Shown: in pieces, positions 8,475 to 16,145 of the stretch
How positions within the stretch are numbered: position 1 is the first letter of the stretch
Layout of the letters: every line of letters begins with the position of its first letter
Origin: Candidatus Alcyoniella australis
Lineage (GTDB): Bacteria; Lernaellota; Lernaellaia; JAVCCG01; Alcyoniellaceae
Direction of reading: 5' to 3'
Length of the DNA stretch: 19,428 bases
Assembly: GCA_030765605.1 (NCBI GenBank)
Contig: JAVCCG010000132.1
Coordinates: forward strand, 1-19,428
Made by a program: the position numbers and the translations under genes
Notes under the pieces: model-generated
Seen by the model: the letters and a program-made list of their open reading frames with translations, nothing else
Database searches by the model: none
Told to the model about the DNA's origin: nothing

Positions 8475-10277
8475 TTACTCGGCGTACATCTGCTCGATTT
8501 CGTCCCGGAAGTGCTGGTTGACCTCCTTGCGCCGCACCTTCTGTGTGGGGGTCAGCATGTTGTTCTCCTGGGAGAACTCCGAGGACGAGAGCACGAACTT
8601 CTTAATTGTCTCGAACTTGACCAAGTTGCCGTTGACGCGATCCACGGCCTCGGCGATCAGGCTGATTACCGCCGGGTGTTTGACCGTCTCCTCGCGGCTG
8701 GTGAAGCGCAGGTGCTGCTCCTTGGACCAGCGGTCGATCTCGGTAAAATCGGGCACGATTACTGCGGTGAGGTATTTGCGCGCGTCGCCGACGATATTGA
8801 CCTGCTCGATGCTCTTCTCCATCAGCAGCAGGTTCTCGATGTTTTGCGGGGCGATGTTCTTGCCCGAGGCGGTGATGATGATGTCCTTTTTACGGTCGGT
8901 GATCCGCAGGAAGCCATCGTCGTCGAGCAGGCCGATGTCGCCGGTGGCCAGCCAGCCCGCGGGGTCGAAGATCTCGGTCGAGCACTGGGGGTGGCCGAAG
9001 TAGCCGAGCATTACGTTCGGGCCGCGCACCTGGATCTCGCCGTCGTCGGCGATACGCACCTCGACTCCGGGCAGTGGGCGGCCCACGGTGCCCAGCTTGA
9101 TCGCGTCGGGGCAGTTGGCCGAGACGATCGGGCTGGTCTCGGTCAGGCCGTAGCCCTCGTAGAGCTTGATGCCGATCGCCCAGAAAAATTCGGCGATCTC
9201 CGGGGCCAACGGCGCGCCGCCGCTGACGAAGTAGCGCAGCCGGTTGCCGTAGCGCTCGGCGATCCGCGAGAAGACCAGCCGCCGGGCCAGCTCGTGCTTG
9301 GCGCGTAGCACGGCGGGCACGCGCATGCCGGCCAGCTCGCGCTCCGCCTTTTCGCGGCCGATGCCCAGCGCCCAGACAAACAGGCTGGCGGCCGTCCGGC
9401 CTAATCCGTGCACGTCGTCGAGAATCCGGGCGTGCATCTTCTCGAAGATCCGCGGCACGGCGACCATCACCGTGGGGTTGATCTCCTCCATGTTGGCGGC
9501 CAGGGCATCGAGGCCCTCGATATAGGCCACCGAGGCCCCGGCGTAGAGCACCGAGAAGTGGCTGGCCGTGCGCTCGAAGCTGTGGCTCAGCGGCAGACAG
9601 GACAGGGCCACGTCGCTGGAGCCGATGTCCATCACCTTCATCACCGCCTCGACGTTGGAGATGATGTTGTAATGGCTGAGCATCACGCCCTTGGGCATGC
9701 CGGTCGTGCCCGAGGTGTAGATCAAGGTCGCGGTGTCGTCGGGCGTGATCGAGTCGATGCGGTGCTTAAGCTGCGCTGGGTCGCCCTTGTCGCGTCCGAT
9801 GTCGCAAAGCTGCGCCATGCTGATTACCAGCGGGTCGCGGTCGGTGATGTCCTGGATCGGGTCGAAGATCACGATTTGTTCCAGGCTGGGCAGGGTGTTC
9901 TTGACCCGCAGCACCTTCTGCAGCTGGTTGTTGTTCGAAACCAGGCAGATCCGCGCTCCGCAATCGCGAATGATGTAGCCGACCTGCTCGGGCGTGTTGG
10001 TCGAGTAGATGCAGGCCTGCACGCCTCCGGCGCTGAGTACGGCCAGGTCGCTGATCGCCCACTCGGGCCGGTTTTCGCTGAGCAGCGCCACGCGGTCGCC
10101 GCGTTCGAGCCCCAGGGCGATCAGTCCCAGGGCGACACGCTGGACCTGTTCGCCGACATCGGCGTAAGTGCTGTGGCTCCACAGGCCGTCCTCTTTGAAA
10201 CGCAGACACGGCTTACGTGCGTGGCGCTTGGCGCGCGCCATGAAAATCTGGGCTAGGTTGTCCTCGCGTGCGACCAT
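8475..10277 (-). CDS. Long-chain acyl-CoA synthetase (AMP-forming)
   Basis: A 600-residue ANL-superfamily enzyme that activates a fatty acid with ATP and then forms its CoA thioester. The sequence shows the phosphate-binding loop YTSGTTGMPKG (187-197), YEGYGLTETSP (373-382), TGDIG (445-449) and the hinge/linker DRKKDIIITASGKNI (461-475). A C-terminal TPTQKVRR holds the likely catalytic lysine. The overall pattern matches FadD15-type bacterial long-chain ligases, about 600 residues, without a signal peptide. The start ATG (10275-10277) has a good GGGAGA ribosome site. It lies between two membrane-protein genes on the same strand and may supply acyl-CoA to an envelope lipid pathway, or simply serve lipid use. 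The chain-length preference cannot be read from sequence. Confidence 0.93.
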   Translation of the reverse strand: MVAREDNLAQIFMARAKRHARKPCLRFKEDGLWSHSTYADVGEQVQRVALGLIALGLERGDRVALLSENRPEWAISDLAVLSAGGVQACIYSTNTPEQVGYIIRDCGARICLVSNNNQLQKVLRVKNTLPSLEQIVIFDPIQDITDRDPLVISMAQLCDIGRDKGDPAQLKHRIDSITPDDTATLIYTSGTTGMPKGVMLSHYNIISNVEAVMKVMDIGSSDVALSCLPLSHSFERTASHFSVLYAGASVAYIEGLDALAANMEEINPTVMVAVPRIFEKMHARILDDVHGLGRTAASLFVWALGIGREKAERELAGMRVPAVLRAKHELARRLVFSRIAERYGNRLRYFVSGGAPLAPEIAEFFWAIGIKLYEGYGLTETSPIVSANCPDAIKLGTVGRPLPGVEVRIADDGEIQVRGPNVMLGYFGHPQCSTEIFDPAGWLATGDIGLLDDDGFLRITDRKKDIIITASGKNIAPQNIENLLLMEKSIEQVNIVGDARKYLTAVIVPDFTEIDRWSKEQHLRFTSREETVKHPAVISLIAEAVDRVNGNLVKFETIKKFVLSSSEFSQENNMLTPTQKVRRKEVNQHFRDEIEQMYAE

Positions 10278-10375
10278 TGATCTCCCAATCCTTAGCCGAC
10301 TTCATTCGGCAATCGATGCTTCGTCCCGGCCGTCATTCCGGTCGAAGATATCCCATCATGCAAATAAGCGGAACA

Positions 10376-11987
10376 TTATGCGCCAGGATCAACGGCGCTG
10401 CCAAGCCCGTCAACCGTCGGGGGCGGCTGATAGCGGGGCACGCCGGGCACGGCGTCGAGCTCGATCACCAGCGCGCCGGCCCCGCTGCAAAGCGCCAGGC
10501 ACGATTCGTCGGCCGCCACGTCGATCCAGCGCGGCCTGCGCCCCACGTCGAGCACGGCCAGTGTCTGAAGATCAGCGGCGCGCAGCAGGTAGAGCTCTCC
10601 GCTCATGTAGTTCGATACCGCCAGCAGCTCGCGGCCCGGCGCCAGCGCCACGAAGCGCAGGCCTTGACCGAGCTGAACGCGATCGACCTGTTCGCGGCGC
10701 TCAAGGTCGAAGACCAGCACGTCGCCGCCGAGAAAGCGCGTCAAATACAGCCGACCGCGGCGATCATCGAGCGCCAGGTTGGCCAGGAACGGCGCGGGCT
10801 CGCCCAGTTCGATCTGTGCCAGCAGCTCAAAGCTTTCGAGGTCGAACACGCTGAGCACACCGGAGTTGCTGGCGTGGTAGATCTCGCCGCGCGACTGGCT
10901 GATCACGAAATCGGTGTTGCGGCCGCTGACCGGGATCATCAGCGGCAGGCCCCAGACGGGCCAGCGGGTCCACGCCGTAGGCGAAGATCGCCCGATGGCT
11001 GTCCGAGAGCACCAGCGCCAGGGAATGCTGCGGCGAGTAGCGCACCAGTCCCAGCCGCCCCTGGATCATCTGCAGCGACTCCAGGCGCTGGAACGGATCG
11101 TCGCCGATCAGCTCCAGCCGGTCCAGACCCTGGTCGGGCATCAGGTAGCGCCCGGCCGCGCAGTCGCGCTCGAGGTTGTCGCCCGCCGTGCCCGCCAGCT
11201 CGATCGACTCGGCCGCGCCTTGGCCGTCGATCGGCAATTTGACCAGGCGCGAATTGCGCTCGAACAACGTGCGGCTGCCCAGCAGCAGATGCTCGCCATC
11301 GCAGCTGAAAATCGCGAAGCGCAGGTGCGTGCCCAGCAGATCCTCGAGATTTTGGGAACCGCGGCCGTAGAGCATCAGTGGCCGGGCCCAAGCCTGGGAC
11401 TCGATACGCTTTGCCGCGCCCAAATCCGGCGCGAGGTAGAAGCGCAGGTCGTTGGCCAGCACCAGACCCAGGAAGGCGAACAGCGAGAGCAGCGGCAGCG
11501 CCAGCCTGCGCGCGGCGCCCTTGTACGCCGCGAGCAGCAGCGCCGCGCATCCTAATAAATACAGCGCGAGAATCGGCCAGGGCAGCTGCACGGCGAACAC
11601 ACCCATCGACAGCAGTAGCAGCGCCAGGGGCCAGACGCGCTGCGGCCAGCGCCAGCGGCAGACGATGAACGCCGCGCTGACCACGGCCAGGGCGATCGAT
11701 TCGCGTTGGCCGGTGAGCCACGAGAGGCGGATCATCATCGATTGCACGATGAAGTTCAGCAAATAGAACGGACTGCCCAGGGCGAGCACGATCCAGCGAA
11801 ATACCGCCATGCGGCAGATGATCGGCCGCAAGCAAGAATACAGCGCGATCGCCGCCACCGAGCCGATGGAGACCGGCCGCGAGTAGAGGTAGAAGATCGC
11901 GGTCAGCGGGAAGAACACCACCTCGAGCACGACCAGCGTGGCCAGCGCCTCGAGCCACAGCTTGCGTGAAAGCTCCCTGCGGTTCAC
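10376..11987 (-). pseudogene. Frameshifted membrane-anchored beta-propeller protein
   Basis: Two open frames form one gene broken by a one-base insertion. The first (GTG start at 11985-11987) encodes about 345 sensible residues: five or six membrane segments to about residue 180, then the start of a beta-propeller. After VDPLARLG it turns into arginine/proline-rich nonsense ending at 10827. The second frame (open from before 10939) continues with GLPLMIPVSGRN and YVTN/NHL-like blades such as VLSVFDLESFELL, DVLVFDLERREQV and LAVSNYMSGELYLL. The whole span is 1612 bases, one more than a multiple of three; removing one base restores a 536-residue protein. The likely site is the C4 run at 10950-10953 or the G3 run at 10958-10960, so a sequencing error is as likely as true decay. 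It overlaps the intact upstream paralogue by four bases (GTGA). Confidence 0.85.
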
Positions 11988-13645
11988 AGCGCTCCCACTC
12001 CGTTGGCGAGGTCCACACGGAACGTGCCGAACAAGCTCAGCGCGTACAGCGCGTCGCCCTCGGGCGAGATCGACAGCCCGCGCAGCAACGGCCCGAGCCG
12101 GATCGCGTACAACGTGCGGCCGCTCTCAAGATCCACCGCGCGCAACGTGCCGCTGAAGTACTCGGACACGAACAGCACCGGCAGCCGCGGGTGCAAGGCC
12201 AGAAAGCGCGCGCCGAACCCGACGTTCAGCGCCACGCGCTGTTTTAGGGTTTGCGCGTCGAATCCCAGCACCTGCGAGCGCAGGGGCAGGGCGACCCACA
12301 CCAAGTCGCGTTGCGCGTCGGTCAGGGCGGCGAAAGCCACGAACCCGGCCAGGGCGCGGCCCGCGGGCGACAGCCCCGCGCGGTCCAGGCGATGCAGCCA
12401 ACCATCGAATGCGTCGAGGGTCCACAGGTACGGCGCGTCGCCGGGCCCGACGCTCACCGCGTACTGCCCCTCGCGTTGCGACAGTGCGATGCTTCGCTGA
12501 AGCTCGAGGCTCTCCAAATCGAACACGGCCAGGGCCGGTCGGTTCTCGCAACTGGCGAACAGTCGGCCGTACTGTTCGTCGATCGCCAGCTCCGAGGTCT
12601 TGGGGCAGCCGGTGCTCAGCCCGCCTTGGGGTCGTAGGGTCAGCTCGTCGATCAGCACCACCTGCAGCTCGGGAGCGGTATGGTTGGCCACAAAAAGCAC
12701 GCCGCGCTTCGGATCGCGTACAAACTGCTGTAGATGGCTGCCCGGAATCTGGGCGCGTTGCACCTCGCCCAGGTCCGGGTCGAGGCGCGCGATCACGCCG
12801 GTGCGGTTGTAGGTCGCCAGCACGCCCTGGTCAACGGCCTCGATCCAGAAGCCGTCGGGACGGTCCGAGAGCCGTCTGACTCCGGGCCAAGGCTCGGCGC
12901 CCGCGTCGCGTACGTGCACAGCAGTGCTCAGGGTCAGGCCGCACCAGCTTACGAGCCCTGCCGTGCCGCAGAGCAACAGCAGCCCGCACAGGCTTGCCAG
13001 GCGTTTGCGCGGCCTTTGCCCCAATGCGTTGCGTGCGCCCCAGGCCAGGCCCAGACCCAGTGCCGCCGGCGCGAGTAGCGGAGTCAGGTGCAGTTTGAGC
13101 ATCAGCGCCAGGGTCGCCGGAGGGCCCGCGCTCCAGCCCAGGGCGATGCCGCGGCCCAGTCCCAGTCCGACCGCTGCCAGCGTTGCCGCGGCCACCAGCG
13201 CACAGCACGTGCCCAAAATTCGCGCCGCGCGCGGACGCTTTGTAAAAAACAGCCGCCGCGCGCTCAGGCCGATCAGCGCCGCGATCAGGGCGGTCAGGAA
13301 CGCCGGCCGATCCATGGACAAGCCGAACAGGGCGGACAGAACGACGACGATCAGTGCGACCAGCGCCAGGCAGTACAGGCCGATCCGCAGTAAGAGCCAG
13401 GCAGCGCGCCGCAGGGGGCGATATGCCAGGGATCCCAGGCCGAGCAGCGCGGCCAGGCCCAGCAGCGCGACGATCAGCGGCCAGATGCGCAGCAGCACAA
13501 GCTGCGCAGAACTCAGCAACACCAGCTCCAGACCGCGGTGCCACGCGCCGTGCGCACGCAGCAGCACGCCCAGGGCCCAGGCCGCGAGCACTGCCGCGGC
13601 CAAGATGTACGCTACACGGCGCAGTATTAGGAGCATTGGTTTCAC
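11984..13645 (-). CDS. Membrane protein with C-terminal YVTN/NHL-type beta-propeller
   Basis: A 553-residue protein of unrecognised function. Residues 1-245 hold about eight hydrophobic segments (for example near 9-29, 56-76, 82-105, 141-165, 179-203 and 217-243). Residues 255-553 read as about seven beta-propeller blades, each with a pattern like GVIARLDPDLGEV, ALAVFDLESLELQ, QVLGFDAQTLKQR and TLRAVDLESGRTL. The propeller is probably outside the membrane and may bind protein or glycan. The start is GTG at 13643-13645, 33 bases after the upstream gene; no good ribosome site is visible, and an ATG three codons later is possible. The next gene downstream encodes a protein of the same plan, so the two look like tandem paralogues. 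It may act with the neighbouring glycosyltransferase-like proteins at the envelope. Confidence 0.82.
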   Translation of the reverse strand: MKPMLLILRRVAYILAAAVLAAWALGVLLRAHGAWHRGLELVLLSSAQLVLLRIWPLIVALLGLAALLGLGSLAYRPLRRAAWLLLRIGLYCLALVALIVVVLSALFGLSMDRPAFLTALIAALIGLSARRLFFTKRPRAARILGTCCALVAAATLAAVGLGLGRGIALGWSAGPPATLALMLKLHLTPLLAPAALGLGLAWGARNALGQRPRKRLASLCGLLLLCGTAGLVSWCGLTLSTAVHVRDAGAEPWPGVRRLSDRPDGFWIEAVDQGVLATYNRTGVIARLDPDLGEVQRAQIPGSHLQQFVRDPKRGVLFVANHTAPELQVVLIDELTLRPQGGLSTGCPKTSELAIDEQYGRLFASCENRPALAVFDLESLELQRSIALSQREGQYAVSVGPGDAPYLWTLDAFDGWLHRLDRAGLSPAGRALAGFVAFAALTDAQRDLVWVALPLRSQVLGFDAQTLKQRVALNVGFGARFLALHPRLPVLFVSEYFSGTLRAVDLESGRTLYAIRLGPLLRGLSISPEGDALYALSLFGTFRVDLANGVGAL

Positions 13646-13678
13646 AGGTTCACAGCTTAAAGCTTTTGACTGGCCGAA

Positions 13679-15160
13679 TCACTCTTGCGCGCGGCTGCGC
13701 ACGTAGTTCTCGATGTCGAACTGCGGCGCGAAGAGCTGGTCCGCGATGCGGGCCGTCACAAAGATCAGCGCCACGGCCAGGATCAGCGGCAGCACGGCCA
13801 GCAGCGCACCCTCGAGGTTGCCCGCCAAAATCAGCACCAGCCCCTTGAGGCCCATGCCGCGTATGGCATCCGGTGCGTCGGACTCGATCAGTCGCAGCGG
13901 CAGATCCAAACGGCCGCGCCCCAGGTGCAGCAGGATCAGCTCCCGGCCGGTCTCGAACAGTCCGACCAGTGCGCAGAAGGCCGTGGCCGCCAGGACCGGG
14001 TAGCGCAGCACGCGATTGGAGCGCTCGAACAGCGTGCGTTGCAGCAGTGCGGCGACCAACACGAACATCGGCATCGCCGCGGGCCACAGCAGGCCCAGGT
14101 CCCAGCCATCGGCGCGCCAAGGCTCGGCGAACAGCGCCGCGCCCAACGAGCCCAGCGCCAGCATACCCAGGGCTACGGCGAACGCGCTACGCGGCCTGCC
14201 CGGCGACTCGAAGCGCGCGATCAGCGCCAGCAGCGCGATCAGCAGCAGCGGCGTGGTGAACAGCAGACCCCGGAAGCGCACATCGGGCCCCAAGCCCAGG
14301 GCCTGGGTCAAATCCGGATCGAGCGCACCGCGTCCGAGAAACAGCAGCCGCAGCCCGGTCGCGTGGTCGCCGAGCAACTCGCGGTAATCCGGCGGCAGCA
14401 CCGAGCCGAAGTGCAGGTAGTTCAGCCCCGGCGCAATCAGGGCGATCAGCACGAACGCCAGCAGCATCAACATCCAGGACGGCCCCTGGTCGCTCGACTT
14501 CTTTCGTCCGACGATCAGTCCAAGCAGCGGCACGGGCAGCAGCACGATCAGCCGGTAGTCCAGCAGCACGAAAAGGCCGCAGGCCGCGCCCAGCCCGAGG
14601 AAGTCGTGGACCCCGGCGTCGCCGTTGACCACGCGGTGTACGGTGAACGCGCACAGCGCCACAGCCATGCAAACCCAGGGGACCTTGGTCGCGCCCAGGG
14701 CCAGCGGCCAGCAGTGCGAGCCGAACGCCAGCAGCGCGGCCGCGATCAGCGCGGCACGCCAGGAGAGATTGGCGTTGAGCATAAACAGGTAGATCAGCAC
14801 CACGGCGCAGGCCATGGCCAGGGCCGAGCCCACGCGGGCGAAGAGTACGGCCAGTCCCAGCGATTGCGCGGCGTCCACATCAAGCAGCGTCGCGATTCCG
14901 TGGCCCAGGGCGATCCAGGGGAAGATCATCATCGATGTGCCCGGCGGCTCGATCGAGTACAGGTCGCGCAGCTTGCCCGGGTCCAACCGCTGTCCCGCGA
15001 TTCCCTCGACTCCATTAAGGTCGAGGGAATGTTCGTGTAGTAGCGTCAGCGCCTGGTGCACCGGCAGCGCCTCGTCGGGCCGCAGTACGCCCCCCTGTCC
15101 CAACACGTACAACAGTGCCAGTACAACCGCGCACGCGCCGATGATCAGCGTCTGCCGCAT
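13679..15160 (-). CDS. Polytopic membrane protein, GT-C-type glycosyltransferase-like
   Basis: A 493-residue inner-membrane protein with about ten hydrophobic segments. After the first (6-21), the loop carries RPDE (27-30) and then YSIEPPGTSMMIFPW (68-82). This matches the layout of GT-C transferases using polyprenyl-phosphate sugars, in which an acidic residue of loop 1 is catalytic. A middle loop has YLHFGSVLPPDYREL, another common feature of such proteins. It lacks the long soluble C-terminal domain of the protein ending at 6738. The start ATG at 15158-15160 has an AGGA ribosome site at good distance. It is the first gene of the minus-strand cluster, reading from an AT-rich divergent gap. 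The donor, acceptor and exact family are not determined. Confidence 0.82.
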   Translation of the reverse strand: MRQTLIIGACAVVLALLYVLGQGGVLRPDEALPVHQALTLLHEHSLDLNGVEGIAGQRLDPGKLRDLYSIEPPGTSMMIFPWIALGHGIATLLDVDAAQSLGLAVLFARVGSALAMACAVVLIYLFMLNANLSWRAALIAAALLAFGSHCWPLALGATKVPWVCMAVALCAFTVHRVVNGDAGVHDFLGLGAACGLFVLLDYRLIVLLPVPLLGLIVGRKKSSDQGPSWMLMLLAFVLIALIAPGLNYLHFGSVLPPDYRELLGDHATGLRLLFLGRGALDPDLTQALGLGPDVRFRGLLFTTPLLLIALLALIARFESPGRPRSAFAVALGMLALGSLGAALFAEPWRADGWDLGLLWPAAMPMFVLVAALLQRTLFERSNRVLRYPVLAATAFCALVGLFETGRELILLHLGRGRLDLPLRLIESDAPDAIRGMGLKGLVLILAGNLEGALLAVLPLILAVALIFVTARIADQLFAPQFDIENYVRSRAQE

Positions 15161-15203
15161 CCAAGTCCTATCATTAGGGAGTTTTTAATATACTTACACA
15201 TTG

Positions 15204-15233
15204 TATTCCAAGAATAAACTTGCACACTATAAT
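15204..15233 (+). promoter_or_regulatory. Candidate promoter with overlapping dyad in divergent gap
   Basis: A perfect TATAAT (15228-15233) lies about 95 bases before the plus-strand gene at 15329, in an AT-rich stretch between divergent genes. The -35 is poor (TTCCAA at 15206-15211, 16-base spacer). A dyad TATTC-CAA-GAATA (15204-15216) sits exactly over that -35, so a repressor or activator could act here. No clear -10/-35 pair was found for the opposite direction. Confidence 0.4.
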
Positions 15234-15328
15234 AAAGAGTGACGATTGGTACAGGAATCGTTCGGTTGACAGTGCGGCCGGATTCGGACTAAGACCTACG
15301 AAACAAGTTCACTGCGCAGGAAACCAAG

Positions 15329-16096
15329 ATGCCGAAGAAAAAGAAGAACACCAAGTCCCATGCCCAGCGTAACGCCCGGCGGGCGATGAAGCGCTACAAG
15401 ACCGAGACGGCCCGTCGCAAGAAGGCCCACTCGGTGATGAGCTCCAACGCTGTGCAGCACCAGATGATGGGGCAGTTCGGCAACGTCGAGAATTTAATGC
15501 GCAACGTGATTGCGCTGGGCGAGATGTTCTCGACTGAGCCCGACTTGGTCAAACTGCGCTTCGACGCCGAGGCGCTGTGCGCCAAGTTCGACGTGACGGA
15601 CCGCGAGACCAACGCCGCCCTGCGCGACCTGTACTCCGATGAAAAAGTGCTGTACTACGCCGAGGACTTCGAGGGCTACTGGCGCGATCGGCGCCGCGAG
15701 CTGCTCCCCGAGCTGGTGACCGACGAGTTCGTCAAAGAGTGCGGCCGCGTTTTCGACGTGCTGATGCAGAAGAAGCGCGGCAAGAAGAAAGAATACCGCG
15801 CGGCAATGGCGGGCAAGCTGCTGGTCGAGACCCACAACGCGGCGCTGACCGAGGCCGACGTCGAGGACAACAACCTGTGGGAGCTGGTGTTCAACGCCAC
15901 ACTCAAAGAACATAAGCTCGAGCTGCCCGAACTGCCCGAGGAACCCGAAGAGACCGAAGAGACCGAGGAGTCCGCAGAGCCATCGGAGCAGGGCGAAGAG
16001 CAGCCGGCCGAGGAACAGTCCGAGGAAGAGCCGCCACAGTCCGAGGAAGAGCCCGAGGAGCAATCCGAGGAAGAGCCGCCACAGTCCGAGGAATGA
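15329..16096 (+). CDS. Charge-polarised protein of unknown function with acidic repeat tail
   Basis: A 255-residue protein that I do not recognise. The N-terminus (1-33) is extremely basic, MPKKKKNTKSHAQRNARRAM followed by further Lys/Arg, and could bind nucleic acid or ribosome. Residues 35-195 look like a helical globular domain with several Trp/Tyr positions and no membrane segment. The C-terminal 58 residues are almost all Glu, Pro, Ser and Gln and end in two copies of EEQSEEEPPQSEE. Such an acidic tail is probably disordered. The start ATG has an AGGAA ribosome site eight bases upstream. The exporter gene follows after 49 bases on the same strand and may be cotranscribed, though a functional link is not evident. 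Confidence 0.82.
   Translation: MPKKKKNTKSHAQRNARRAMKRYKTETARRKKAHSVMSSNAVQHQMMGQFGNVENLMRNVIALGEMFSTEPDLVKLRFDAEALCAKFDVTDRETNAALRDLYSDEKVLYYAEDFEGYWRDRRRELLPELVTDEFVKECGRVFDVLMQKKRGKKKEYRAAMAGKLLVETHNAALTEADVEDNNLWELVFNATLKEHKLELPELPEEPEETEETEESAEPSEQGEEQPAEEQSEEEPPQSEEEPEEQSEEEPPQSEE
16010..16093 (+). repeat. In-frame 45-bp tandem repeat in acidic tail
   Basis: A 45-base unit (16010-16054) is followed directly by a second copy truncated to 39 bases by the stop codon (16055-16093). The two differ at two silent third-codon positions. Both encode EEQSEEEPPQSEE. The repeat is part of the gene at 15329 and probably arose by slippage, so its copy number may vary between strains. Confidence 0.9.
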
Positions 16097-16145
16097 TCGC
16101 CTCATACTCCGCCCCGCCTAGCGCGGGCCCCGTTGTATCAGCCCC

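Noticed and set aside
13685-15040. 451-codon plus-strand open frame opposite the first GT-C-type gene
   Set aside because: It is dominated by Gln, Arg and His in a low-complexity pattern and is antisense to a clear polytopic membrane protein.
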